64,000 nucleotides of DNA from Plicaturopsis crispa FD-325 SS-3 (taxonomy: Eukaryota; Basidiomycota; Agaricomycetes; Amylocorticiales; Amylocorticiaceae), in contig KN832558.1 of NCBI GenBank assembly GCA_000827205.1, positions 1,607,942 through 1,671,941 on the forward strand, read 5' to 3'. Below are positions 34,789 to 49,900 of the stretch, in pieces. The translations under genes and the position numbers were made by a program. The notes beneath the pieces were generated by a model. It searched no databases and had not been told where the DNA came from. It worked only from the letters and a program-made list of their open reading frames with translations. Within the stretch, counting starts at the first letter, position 1. Each line of letters opens with the position of its first letter.

Positions 34789-36189
34789 ATGGGTTCGTTA
34801 TTGTCCATCTCCTCAGAGTTTTTTCCCGGAAAGCCGCGATTCTCCGAGGCAGATACACCAGACCTGTCCGGAAAGGTCGTTATCGTGACTGGCGGAAATT
34901 CTGGCGTGGGTAAAGTGACTGCAAGAGTGAGCACCACCATGGCTTTCAATCCTTCTCCCTCCACTAAATATCCTTTGCATACTAGGCCCTTCTCGCCCAC
35001 AACGCGAAAGTATACATCGCGGCCAGAAGTCCGTCCAAGGTCGAGACTGCTATTCAAGAGCTCAAAGCAGCAACGGGAAAAAACTCGGTTCACTTTCTCA
35101 AGTTAGACCTTGCCGACTTGAAGTCGGTCAAAGCTGCAGCAGAAGAATTTTCTAGGTACGGCCATATGTATCTGGATGTAATCGTATTCGCACCTGCTGA
35201 ATTTCATTGTGTAGCAAAGAGAGCCAGCTGCATTTCCTTTACAACAATGCGTGAGTTTAGCTCAGTGTGCCTTTTACCTCCCGCTGACTTGTGTATAGAG
35301 GTGTAATGGCATGTCCTGTAGATCAAATCACTGCGCAGGGGTATGATCTCCAGTTTGGCGTCAATGTTCTTGGTACGGCGAGTCAAAATTTTGAGTCCAT
35401 CGCCTTTCACTGACTTGCTCAAACGCTACAGGCCATTTTTATTTCACACAGCTCCTACTTCCTATCCTGACCTCAACGGCCCAGGCTTCGCCGCCTGGTA
35501 CTGTGCGGATCGTGAATACCTCCTCTCTGGTGCATTGGTACGGAAAGCTCGATTTCGCAACCTTCAAGGATGGTCCGAAGCGCAGGAAGGTCGACACCCA
35601 GATGCTTTACGCGCAGAGCAAGATTGTGAGTAGATTTATGAGCTCGGCAGATCAATTAGTATTGCGCCTCGACTCATCTCACTCTTCAGGGGAATGCTAT
35701 ATATTCGATGGAGTTTGCACGGCGGTATGCCGACAAAGGCATCATCACCTCAGTAATCAATCCTGGTATGCTCGTCTGTGCAAATGCATGCGCATGTACG
35801 TCGTGCTTATGATATACTTACAGGTAATCTGAAAACGGAACTACAGCGCGAGTTTCGTGGACTGCACGCCAAGATGGTGGTATGTCTGCTCCGCATCCCA
35901 TCGTTTAAGGCGTGATTGCTCAAATTGATTGAAGGACCTTTTACTGTACGATGTCAACACTTATGGCGCACTTTCGCCACTCTACGTAGGTGTCTCGCAG
36001 GAAGGCGCCGAATTGAACGGACAGGTCTGTCTTCCAGCTTCGATATACCGCGTGGATGCTAACATGTGCCTTTAGTACATCATGCCGTGGGCGCGAATCG
36101 GGCGTGGCAAAGACATAATCAGGAATCCCAAAATTGGACGCGATTTGTGGAACTGGCTCGAAGAGCAGGTTGCTCAGGCTGGTCTGTAA
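34789..36189 (+). CDS. short-chain dehydrogenase/reductase (SDR3)
   Basis: SDR oxidoreductase, paralog of SDR1 and SDR2. Exons 34789-34926, 34986-35155, 35215-35250, 35299-35372, 35432-35625, 35690-35765, 35824-35879, 35935-36024, 36076-36189; 315 residues. Eight of the nine exons have exactly the lengths of the SDR1 exons. Rossmann motif [63 protein letters not shown], catalytic Ser in [11 protein letters not shown], catalytic LYAQSKI, then [15 protein letters not shown]. The C-terminus is [13 protein letters not shown]. No signal peptide; likely soluble. Substrate unknown. Confidence 0.93.
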
Positions 36190-36425
36190 TAGGTTCATGA
36201 GCACAGTCACTGTTTGGCAGTGTTCTGCTCTCTACCTTCCAATGCGAGCGTATAATATCTTGAGGCCAGCGCCATGCTGTGAACACTAGTACTCTAAGCG
36301 CCACCGTAGCAAGAACAGCGTTCCGCTGCCATCCGCGGACTACGCGGAGATAAGGTCTAAACGCTGCATACGCATCGGCAAAATTTCTGGCGGGTTTCGG
36401 AACATGCACTTAGCTTTACACCAAG

Positions 36426-37456
36426 ATGCCGCTCGACGGACACTCGTATCTGGTCGCCCAAGGCTGGTCGGGAAAGGGGAACGGTCTCAGACAAGGCGCC
36501 ATCAGTAGACCCATCGCTATCCCGCAGAAGAAAAACCTAGCAGGGCTAGGCAAAAACCGCGACGAGGCGTTCCCGTTCTGGGACCAGTGAGTCCACACAA
36601 CTGATCTCGTTTTTATCCCCCCAAGTCTCTCATCCTGGCATATCTAGCCTGTTCTCCGCAGCTGCGAGTGCTATTCAGATTAAAGTGACGAGCAGTGATG
36701 AAGAAGACGATAGCGTATGTTCTGTTTGCGAAATACCACTGCAGTCCGATCTTATCGACGTTTTAGGACAACGGGGCCTCATCGTCCGCCACGCCCTTAA
36801 AACGAACAAGTACTGGCATACTTTCCAACCGACGGCCAGTCGTCAGCACGGCGGGAACTGCGACACCTGATGCAGAGGCCGTTGAAGGACCTCGTCTCAC
36901 CCTGCTTGCGAGTGCAAAACGCGATGCGGCCAAGAGAGGCCTTTACGCAAAGTTCTTTCGCGGGCCCGTACTGGGTCCTGACTTGGAATCTGAGGCGAAG
37001 CAAGTAGCCGCCACCTTTTCAGTAACCGCCGAACCAAGTGCTCAGCCTAGCGCGACGAAGCGGAAGGGAAAGAAAGAAAAGCGTGCAGCGGAGGAAAGCC
37101 CGGAAGAGAGGAGAGAAAGGAAACGACGGAAGCGAGAGGCCAAGGCGGCTGAAATTTCGGTGACGAAAGCAGCTGTGGCGGATGATTTGGAGGACCGTGA
37201 ACGACGGAAGCGGCGGAAGAAAATGAAGGCGGAAGGCATCACGGAGAATGGCGATGGCGATGGCGAAGATACGAAAGAGGACAGGCGCAAGCGGAAAGAA
37301 GAGCGCAGAAAGAGAAGGGAGGCGTTGGCGGCCATGAAGGTTCCTCCCGAGGTGGAGGAAGAGGACCAGAAGACTGATCACATCAGCGAGCCGCAGGTCA
37401 GTGCGGACAGAGAAACGCGTAAGAAGAAGGGGAAGCGGAAACGATCCTCGACGTAG
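36426..37456 (+). CDS. G-patch ribosome-biogenesis protein, TMA23-like
   Basis: Nucleolar-type small protein with an N-terminal G-patch, similar to yeast Tma23. Exons 36426-36586, 36648-36714, 36767-37456; 305 residues. N-terminus MPLDGHSYLVAQGWSGKGNG, then RQGAISRPIAIPQKK and LAGLGKNRDEAFPFWDHLF, a block conserved in the fungal family. The middle includes TPLKRTSTGILSNRRP and KRGLYAKFFRGPVLGP. The C-terminal third is almost entirely Lys/Arg/Glu with repeated KKEKR and ERRKRRKKMK runs, a probable nucleolar-targeting and RNA-binding tail. Splice phases (2, 0) agree. It would act in pre-rRNA processing by analogy only. Confidence 0.85.
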
Positions 37457-37718
37457 ACACTTGTACACCCTTTGCCGTCGATAATACCACTACTTTGCTT
37501 CAAACATCGAGTGTATTATCTGTGCTATGATTACAGAATCCAAGGCTCATGATAGTGGGACATGCGATTTGTTTCGCGGAAGTGGGGGTTACAATGGATG
37601 TTATATGATACCTAGGACGTGCGTCACTAACAGAAAGAAAGTGGGGATGAGAGGGTAATTCAAACAATTCAGTGAGATGGAGGAAATCCACGATGATGCT
37701 AGTCCGAGGTTCGTTGAA

Positions 37719-39439
37719 TCAGACACGAGCACTTCTCCATGCGCTCTGCATAGCGATGCGCCTCGCCTAGATGTCCGGTTAGATGGATACCCTCTACGCA
37801 AGAGTTTTCTACATACCTGTTCCAGCGAGATCGATCCCTCCATTAGTTCTACCCGCTGCCTGCCGTCATCGTCGTCTTCCTCCTCGTCATCAAGCATGCC
37901 TGCACCGCCTCCCGAGGCGTTGCGCATGCCCCCGAAGGCAGCCTTGCCGCCAGCCAAAGAGAATGGGGTAGAGGCCACTGCAGTCCCGAAGACGCTGGCA
38001 TTTTTCGGTGCGCCAAATGCGGCGAAATCGGTAACGACTTTTCGGGGCGGGGAATGTGGGGAGCCTACAGAGGCCTTGGGCGATTCAGGAGACGATGATC
38101 GTGTGGAATAGTCGGTGTAGCGGACAGGCAGCGCTGGTGCATACGCGTATGCACTGCGAGTGAATGATTGGCGGGCTTGTAGGTATTTATCTGTGAAACG
38201 TGTTCCGTGCACCTGGCAAAATTGTGACGGTTGAGATCTATCGAAAGTGAGGTATTGATTTGCATACCCTTTTTAGCAGTGGCCGCGCCTCGGTTAAAGA
38301 GGGTGCCTCGCTGAAAACAGCGACGTTGTGTTTTGCCTCCGGAGAGTCCTTGTAGATGCTCTCGATGACAACCTTCTTGATGCTTTCGTTCCGAAGGAGC
38401 AACTTCTCGTGTAACTCTCGCGCAACGTCATCGACACTCTCGTTGTTCCCTAGAATCCGTTGAGCGACTGCGTGCCCGACCTCGCGAACGAGTCGCTCCA
38501 TGTCTAGGTTCTCAAGGACGCTGCCGACGATAGCATGTGCCAGTAGATCGGCGGTTGTGAGTGGGAGCATTAATCCAGACGTAATCGTGGTGATCGCTTG
38601 GTAGAAATCCGTCGCATACTGAACAGAAAAATGAGGACGGCGGGCCGCACAATAACAGATGAACTTACGGAGTAGCCGCTCAGGGCAGGCTCGCAGGCGA
38701 CGAAGAACTGTAACGAACGTTCAATAGGATATACAACACGGTAAACTGATGCGGAACATACCAAGCATATTCCGCGGCCAGCCATTTCCCTTGCTATTTG
38801 CAGGGGGTCGTAGCCATCGGGTGAACCCTCATCAAAACCTGAAGAACGTATGATTTGTTGAACCATTGTTAAAGACCAGTGGACTCACCGTCTCCGTACT
38901 CGCCTATGCCATGTGGAGGTGCATCTGCAATGAGGATCACCATCTTGCTCGCATTGGGCCTCCATTCCATGGTAAGCGCTTCGTGCAGTGCTGCCGTGAC
39001 AGCCTCAGGTCCGTCGCCGCCTCCTGAGGCATACAGACCTGACAGATCCTTGTGAACCTTGCTGATGTCCGACGTAAATCCAAAATTCTTGACGATATAT
39101 GTATGGTCCTGGGGTGGATGGTCTCGGAACGCTACCAGTCCAACGCGTAGATCCTCCCGGCTTTGAAGCTTCCCGGACTCAAATATGTGCGCACAAATTT
39201 CCTCGATGTTCTTAGTTGCGGACGATATATAGCTGCCCTGACTGCCTGTGCAGTCTTGTATGAAGACGAGGTCACTGCGAAGAAGTTGACTTTAGTCACG
39301 TCTGCAAGGAGTAATCAGACAAGAGGACTGACAGCATCTTGCGGCCATCGTCAGGAACGTCCGCTGCATACTGCAGAGGCTGTTGTTCAAAAACTGGCGG
39401 CTGAGGGGCCCCAGCATCGAAATCCATATCTTCATCCAT
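37719..39439 (-). CDS. vWA (von Willebrand factor A) domain protein
   Basis: Intracellular vWA protein of a fungal family without defined function. Exon 1 39439-39333 starts MDEDMDFDAGAPQPPVFEQQ. The vWA fold starts on exon 2 (39274-38889): FIQDCTGSQGSYISSATKNI, with an intact metal-ion-dependent adhesion motif DxTxS, then VGLVAFRDHPPQD and MVILIADAPPHGIGEYGDG. Exon 3 (38838-38762) carries DGYDPLQIAREMAGRGIC, followed by FFVACEPALSGYS and YATDFYQAITTITSGLMLPL. The C-terminal region has a helical part (MERLVREVGHAVAQRILG) and a Ser/Pro/Gly-rich linker with an acidic EEEDDDDG stretch. The last exon reads ARRIAMQSAWRSARV. No signal peptide or membrane helix. Convergent with the TMA23-like gene, stops 262 bp apart. 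Confidence 0.85.
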
Positions 39440-39773
39440 AATGACTCCCTGTTACGCAGGTTCGCGTGAGATGTTGTTTAGCCTCCAACGTATAAATCGT
39501 AGGCGTAGATGTAGACGACAGTATAGGCAAACCAGTAGGATTAAGAAAGACGGAAACCCAGCAGTAATCGATGGATGGTGGTGGTTACAAAAAAGAAATC
39601 GACATCGTCGACCTCAAGTCAGCTAACCTGGTGAATACGGCGCTCAATGCGCTACCCACGTGTCCGGAACTAGGGTGCACGACGCAGCACGCCACTCATT
39701 GTTCGAAGGATCGATCCTGACTAGAATTATGTAGGACTTGCTCAGATATTATGCACTTCCACGGCGATATACA
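39440..39773. other. short intergenic region
   Basis: 334 bp between the vWA gene start and the GEM1 stop; both genes are on the minus strand. Nothing recognised beyond the expected flanks. Confidence 0.4.
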
Positions 39774-42427
<2,654 letters not shown>

Positions 42428-43335
42428 GTCCCAGTACCAGATATGTTTGGCGCACAGACGACAATGGTAGAGCGAGAAACGTGGTCAAATAGTAAGGTGT
42501 GTATAGCAGCGAAGTACGCGAATCTGCGCCTGGGATGCGTGCACCGTCGGCTGCCGGTCGCGGCATTTCCGAATCCGAAAAAGGATCGGAGTTGCGCGGA
42601 CGCGTTCCTCGACTCCGAGTCTCTTATAGAAACGGCCCTTCGGGCAATCCTGGACACTTATGTTGGCTCGTCGATGATTTGTGTGTCCCGCCACTACAGA
42701 ACTCACCCGCTAATATATTACCCTTGGAACTCCAGTCTCAGGCCGTAGTCAGACTAAATTTTCAGAAAAGGACACACTGATTTTAGTAGCAGATTCAAGG
42801 GATATACATCCTAAATTCGCCACCAGCTGAGAGTTCCTCGCTGGGCGCCAAGTAGCGAGTTTAGCAACATATACTACGAGACACGAAAGACTAGTACTAA
42901 TTCAACAAGAGGAATCATTATTTCACCTACTACGACTCTGAGTGGTAGCCAGACGCGCGAGGGCAGCGGCCCCCTACGTTGAAGGGTGGTTGCGACAATA
43001 TTGGAAACAACGATACAACTGCATCTCTCTCGCAATCTCAGAAAGAGTGTGTTTACAAGTTTACAAAGATGATATCCGCCTATGTATACGAGATACTAAG
43101 GTTGTGCCATGCGGCAGCCTCGACGGACCAATGAAGAAACGCCTGCGCACGAAACGGAGAGAAAAAACGCATATTGGACACATGAAGAAGTTGAAACCAG
43201 ACCGTCCAGCGACCATTCCCCTAAGACCTCCACGTCGAGCGGTTAAACACAAGAAAAAGAAAAGAAAAGGGTTGTCAACAGAGAAAAAGGAAGGCCCAGC
43301 CCATCCTACGATCCTTCCCTTTTGCAGGCCTCTGG
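42428..43335. other. intergenic region and 3' flank of the LINE
   Basis: Upstream of GEM1 and downstream of the LINE's last stop codon (43336). The LINE 3' untranslated end must lie here, but no poly-A tract or clear target duplication was found, so its border is not fixed. Confidence 0.4.
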
Positions 43336-45938
43336 CTATCCAGCGCGTCTCGCCATCTCGCGTTGAAGATCACCGAATATGCGGCCAGCAAGACGTATTG
43401 CAGATGTGTGCCAGTCCGCGGCGAGGTGGTGGAGCAGACGCTTGCGGGAAATATACGACATCTCCGTCTGTGGGAGGAGCGCCGGTAGAGGAGGTAGCTG
43501 GCCGTAGTAAAAGAGAGATTGATGAAATGGCCAGCACTCATCGTCGCAGAAAAGGGACTTAGCTGTGTGCAATAAGCGTTGTTGAGCCGGTTCTGGCACC
43601 TCCTGCTCAGCCAGTTTCATTCTCGTTCGTCCCACAACATCGTCGGCAGTCATCCGTCTCCATTCCGTGTACCTTGGGCATTCGACGAATATGTGGTGGG
43701 CGCTTTCCGAAGTTTCGCACCCGAAACGGCAGCGGTCGCCGATCAGCTTGTCACGGCGGAAAAGCACGTCGGCCGTGGGTAGCTGCCCAGACCGTGCATA
43801 GAGCTGTATTGTCGCGGAGTGTGCGGACTGCGCGTGTGTGTAAGGGTAGCTGGGCGGCGGATGGTTGTCGTGTAAGGGGCTGTACATGCGATAGGGGTGC
43901 GAGGACGCGAGCGAGAGTGCGGTTTGTTTGGCAAGGAAGAAATCCACAAAATGCCTGATGTTTGATTCGATCCAGCCGTCGCGCTCTCGATAGAATGTGT
44001 ACGTGTCCATGAAGAATGTGGGAGACGGGGCGACGGGGATGGTAAGCAGATGCCTCTGGGACTCTGAAGCATAGAAGTCAGCTTCAGAGTTCAACAGAGA
44101 AGGGATGGATACCTCGTCAGAGTGGCCCGGCGTGTAGATCATTTGCGCGCGACTACGTTCTCTTAACGATAATATCCATCGGTAGTACGATCTCCCATTC
44201 ATGTTCTTCAATCGGGCGTCCTGACTGATACGGCTCTTGGCGTCGTCGAGAAAGCGTGTCGCATTCATGTGATCTGAATAGATGCGAGGCACGTCTAATG
44301 TCGAGTCCGCTAAAACGAGTCCCGAAATCAGGCCCATGAGTTCTCCGTGAAGAATGTTAAGGTTACGGCCCTTCAGCTTCATGACCAATGTACATGGTCC
44401 TGTGATCGACGCGGTCACGGATTTATCGTCGCCTATACCAACCGATGCCGGGGTCATAGAGCCGTCTGAGCCCCATATTTGCTGTTGACCGCTGGTTGGT
44501 GAAGCGCGAAAGCCGCATACGCGAGAGAGGTAGGCGATGAGACGTTCCGCTTTCGTTTGACGAAGCGTTGGCGGAAGGAGCAAGTCGGCGGGGCCATTTA
44601 CGAGCCATGCTATGTCGAGGTTTGAAGCGACATTTGTGATTTTCGCGTAGTTCGTCAATGCTGCGGGTGACCATCCATTGACGTCGACGGGGATTTGTTT
44701 CGGAATGAACACGACATCGCCTGATTGTGAGACGGTCCATTGTCCGATGTCCGCGAGTGTGCGTACGCCCTTGCTTCTGAGGGATCTGATGGTGTTGCCG
44801 TCCGGACTATCTGGAAACTTCGGCATGTGGTGATTGTGTAACCTCGTTATGTGGGACAAGGAAACGTCACCTTGCGCGATCCATGACATGTCCGTAGCTC
44901 GGAGAGACAGCTTAGGAGCAAGCGACGCCATGGCTTTCTGCGCGAGGATCCATGCAGCGGGGATGCTCTTTGCAAAATGCGAAAAATCCTTGCGAAGGCC
45001 TTCGCCGTCGAGAGGATAGATGCACCCGTTCTTGTCACAAGTCCAATCTGCGAGAGTGATCCGGGCCATATCACGATATGCACGAATTTGATGATTGAGA
45101 TCGCGACCAAGTCCCTCTACCGCGATGGATTGATTTATTCGTGAGATAGACGGGAAGTCGAAGCCGCGGTCGCCGACAGGTTGGTTGGCGATGTTGCCGT
45201 TCATGCGGAAGGGTAAGCCCAGTATGTCGTGCACCTTCGTCATTATGTGATTGTCGAGATTTACAGCGTCGATCTGTTTGATTGGCTGCAGGGCGAGGAG
45301 GGCGCGCACGCGGGATATGATGTTCTGTGAGACGATTTTCCGAAGGAGCGTTACCGGAGGCCTTCCGTTCAACTTGGGGAATGTGAAGTCGTCAATGAAG
45401 TCGCGTAGTTCCTCGTATCGAGCAGTAGGGTCGTCAACCTTCGTGCGGAGGAACTCTAGCTCATTCAAGATCAGCGGTACTTCGTGCTCGGTGATTATGA
45501 GCGGGTCAACTCCCTTCTCATGTGTTATTGACGGCAGCGAAAGTTTGCTGGGATGGACGACTTTCGGATCGCCACTGAGTAAGTACGCAGCAGTTTTCGG
45601 CCAGTTTGTGCGCCATCCGTAGGCATATTGAAAGCGTTCCATAAGAAGGGTGTTGTTGCGGAGAGATGGATAGTGAAGATATACGAGTCATCGGTTGCTT
45701 CCGCCATCGTGATACGTGCCTGGATTTTATCGTCAGGTGTATGCGGATCGGCCGTCAGACAAGACTTGGTGGCGACCGTGAGTGATGATGGGTCGAGCGC
45801 CGCAATATCGTTGAGATACCGATGGCCCATGCTGGTCGTGAACGTCGATTTCAGCGGCGACATGGGGCCGCCTTGTTTCGCTACATCGGATACTCGTATA
45901 GGTTCGGTGAGGCCGTACGCGGTGCGGATGAAGCACCT
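43336..45938 (-). mobile_element. LINE, 3' half (end of reverse transcriptase, RNase H, zinc knuckle)
   Basis: 3' part of a non-LTR retrotransposon of the APE/RT/RNase H type. Reading on the minus strand from 45938: RCFIRTAYGLTEPI, the RT block KQGGPMSPLKSTF, and the catalytic MAEATDDSYIF (x-DD). Near 45640 the coding frame changes and continues in the long frame 45642-43336: MERFQYAYGWRTNW (thumb), RNase H residues in WGSDGSM, ILHGELMGL, IYSDHM and NSEADFY, then a C-x3-C-x7-H-x4-C knuckle (CRFGCETSESAHHIFVECP). The left-most sequence is the partner of the half at 58250-63110: both end on the same 8 bp, aagcacct. The frame change indicates decay. Confidence 0.9.
45931..45938. repeat. target-site duplication, left copy (aagcacct)
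   Basis: Eight bases directly left of the KDZ element, repeated exactly at 58250-58257. Removing the element and one copy restores the LINE reading frame across the site (Asp-Thr-Arg-Cys-Phe-Ile-Arg), which proves the interruption. Confidence 0.9.
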
Positions 45939-46921
45939 CACCCTTGGCAGTAGTTTATCATACCTTCTATTATCTTAAAGACTACCTTTGTATGCAGAGC
46001 ATAAAGGGCCTGCGAGACATCAATCCCCAAGATCCTTCCATGCCAGTTCCCAATGCAGCTATCCAGCATCTCGTCCATCTTCGCAGTCTCCATTATTTGG
46101 CTCTAACACATCGTAACGCTGCTCGGTGAGGCTCTGAATATGCATCTCTTCCTACCATCTCGCAGACTCCCCGGCCATTAGTATGCTGAGTGTTCAATGG
46201 TATGTACACCCACCAAGTTCATGAATCTGACATAGTTCTCACCAGCTTGGGTTTACAGTGACACTGCCCGGTCATTCTTGGTATGCATTTATGTTTTGCG
46301 CACCAGCCGCCTATGCATAGTCCACCTCATCGCTGGGATTTCACGTCAGGAACATCGATCTTACTGGCTTACAACAGCGTTAAAAGTTATTATTGACTTG
46401 CACCCGTAGTGCTTATACACAGTATGATGAGAACGAGGAAAGGCAACCGAGGCAATGCCTTGGGTGCACATCACATGCATATTATCTGGGCATATGTGGT
46501 TATCGCCTGCAGCTGTGATATGCAATGCGCATATGTGTATACACGTCAGATGGATCGTGCGAGTCATGCTTGTCTCATGTTGCATGCCTTGTCATAGATG
46601 CTTTCATCGAAATACAATCTATCTACCCGAGAATAAACAGTAGGTGACGCTATGACATGGTAGTAAATGCAGGCAGCGGAATCGTGGATGAAACATAGAG
46701 TCCGAATGGCACTGCCAAACGGGACGGCGGTAGTAGTAGGTAGCAGTGTGCGCAAGTGAAAGCAAGGGTGTGAATATTATACATTAGGGGAAAAGGAGAA
46801 TGGGGCAAGATGCGGACGTTATGTGCAAGGGGAGGGGAAGAGCGGGGGAGGAGCTGCGAGGCATGGCAAGATGGACAGTCACAAGAGCAAGAAAGTTCAA
46901 GAAAAGGAAACCCCCACAGTA
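45939..46921. other. left subterminal non-coding region of the KDZ element
   Basis: About 1 kb between the left terminal repeat and the stop of the large accessory gene. Short frames only; presumed 3' UTR and terminal cis sequences. Confidence 0.4.
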
Positions 46922-49900
46922 TTAAGCTGGCCGCTCCTCGTGCACCGACGACGGTGCATCATCCCCCGCAGCGCCGGGCAGTAGCATCTCCCGATCTAGA
47001 TGCCTTGGCGGGGCCCGAGGCAACATATTGTCTGGGAGGAACGACTGCTGCATGGACGGTCCGTGGTGCATGCTAGACTCGTACCGATGTTGGTTGGGCA
47101 TCATCCGAGTGTCTGTGTAGCTGTGCATATAACCTGGATATTGATCCTGATATCCTTGAGACGGCCCGCCTGCATTTGCGTATCCGGCGTGAGGACGAGC
47201 ATCCATGCTGACGTAGCCAGCGTGAGGCGATCGGTGGTCCCTGTCACCATAGGCGGAATACTGTGGTCGAGGGGCCCACTGCTGATCGTTATATCCTGGA
47301 TGATGAGGGCTCCGAGATGATGGTGGCCGATCATAATACGTGGATGGTGCAGGTGGACCAACATAAGAGCGGGGGTATTGGGGTTCGGAGAATCCCGTCG
47401 TATTGCGCACCTCGCGTGCATCGAATTGCGCTGGGCCACCGAGGGGTTGTTGAGCAGGATGCGCGCGTTCAGGCGGTAGTTGTCCGAAGGCAGCATTGGG
47501 CGTATTCAATGGCCGAGAGGGTTGCTGTTGCATCGCGGGAGACGGATGTCCCCATCCAGACTCCTCTTTGACAGCGTAGTCATAGGATTTATCACGAGGA
47601 CGGGGATCGGAGCCATCGGTGCCAGCCGGACTATGGCCAGGAATCCTCAGGGGTGGGCGCAACGCAGGCGCCCCATCGCGACGTACTCCATCTTGCCCAT
47701 TGCTGGTGAAGTCGTAACCACCAGTGCCTTTGCCCGTAGAGGGCGCTGGTGGAAGCGCCCCATCTGCCCGACTGTCTGAAGGTGACGTGTCTGGGAGGGA
47801 GGTCAAAGGAGACATAGACCCCAGGCCATGCACACTGCCGCCCGCAATGGGAGCAGTTTTGCCTGAGGTCTTATACGCTGGACGGGGTGCCGGCCGAGCT
47901 GCTTGATCGGGCTTTGCTGCTATTGAATCTAATCCTTAGCATGCTAAATGCGGCGAGTAGGGAAACAACGTACAAGGCACATTCCGACGTGCGACAGCTG
48001 CCGTCGATGGACTCGGAGCTTGACGCTGACGTTTCGCTATGATGCACTGTGTCAGGCTCACGAACGTGATAAAAACTTGGAGGAACTCACGCGAAGGGCT
48101 GCCAGGTACATCTTCATTCACTGGCAGTGACGGGACCCTGCTAGTGTTCCTCTTCAGAGGACTAGCATGAACACTGCTAGCACTGACGCTGCTGTTCACG
48201 CTGTGCGCTCGGGTTGACTTCTTGGTGGGCCTGGAGTTCTTCTCCGATGATTTCGACTTGCGCTTTCTATGACCGACAGCGGCATCCTCGTATTCGGAGT
48301 CGGACTCAGCATCGTCCTGGAGAGACTCGTCGGATAGAAGTTGGATTACTTCAGGGGACGGAGGTGGTAGCTTTGTGTCGCGCGTTGTCGGTACCTTCTT
48401 GCGCCTGGTCTTGAGTTTTGGCGCAACAGGGAGGACCACTTCGACACGTTTGCCGGAGGGTTTAGTAGAGGACGCCCCACGGGTTTGCCGAGATGGTGCG
48501 TCGTCAACTTGATTGTCGACATCCATTTCGTCGGCAGTATTATTGACAGATTCGACTTTTTTCGACTTTCCCTTCGAGGATTTAGGGACGTCGCTGGAGG
48601 ATATCGTTCCATCTGCGAACATATACCGGCGTGCGACTTTTGAGCCCGGTGTGGGGCGCACCGTGGTGATAACAGGCTTTTTACTGTCCTGGAGATCTGT
48701 ACAGCCGTTCAATACCATACCAAAAGAGAATCAAATATGATGGTATACCTTGTAATGTGCGTTTATCGGAACTCTTCATGAACTGCACCCTTCCGTCTCC
48801 AGTGGCCTGAAGGGCAGCGCGGAGGATGCCCTGCTCCGCGAGGGTGAGCGCTGCGATGCCTTTGTTTGCAGTCTTGCTCGACCCATCAGTCTCCCCAGGG
48901 AGTGGGACGTCGGCTGGATAGTTCAAGAGGACCATGCCCTGCTCGGCAAGGATCCTGCACAGAGACTTCCACGGAAGAAGATTCTTGCTCGGCCATTTGC
49001 CGCCTTGATCCACTAAGAAGGCACTATATCAGTTCCACCGTACCAATCGTTGAGCTACGCCATACATACTGAACATTTGGCGGATGAGCTCCCTCACGAT
49101 CTCCAAATCTGACACTTTGGAAGGTGTTTCGGCTCCATGCTCTGCTGAATTCTCAGCGGTGCCGTCGCTCGTCTCTTCTTTCCCGACCTGATCATGAAAC
49201 GCCTCCGCTACCACGGACAATGAGACCCTGTTGCTAGATGAAAATCAGCATAACGGTCAGGGAGCAATGGTGAACAACCAATTACTAGATATGTGATTTG
49301 AAATGGCCGATGAGGGTGTCATTGTTTGCGCGGCATCTTTGCTCGAAAAACTAAGATAGTCGTCAGGATTCCTGAGTAAAATTTCATGCGCGATGAACAA
49401 AACATACCCCAGTGGCCCCGCTTGTCTCGTATACCCTGGCCAGTGAGCCGTCCTGGTTTACAACATTTCCTGCTATCACGATTGCGACGTCCAGTGAGTG
49501 CTTGATTGAATTGACGTTGATCTACAAAACCTATCCGTTATTTGTAGTCACATACAGTGTTTGAAGGATACGTACGATGCGAATCATTTCCTCAACAACC
49601 TTATTAAAGTCCCGTGCATGCTTCGCAACTGTTTTGGACGTTGTGGAGTACAGGAGCATAGTCTCGAAGGTTTCGAGCATCTCCTCCCAGTGTTGCGGAT
49701 GGTCACGTTTGAACGCATCGTAGCAATTGGAACGTAACTCAACATCTAAGAGATAACGTTAAGGATGCGAATTGGAAGGGAACAAGGTATGATATGCTTA
49801 CTATCGGAGCCCTTGACAAGTTCTGCATTGTCGACACGCTTCAACTCTTGACCGAGATGTTCAACGAAATATTGTGCGTATATGTTCCAAGGGTTCCTAA

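Noticed and set aside
42942-43562. 206-codon plus-strand frame over the LINE 3' end
   Set aside because: It runs antisense to the LINE C-terminus and its 3' flank, has Lys/Arg-rich composition of chance type and no recognisable motif.
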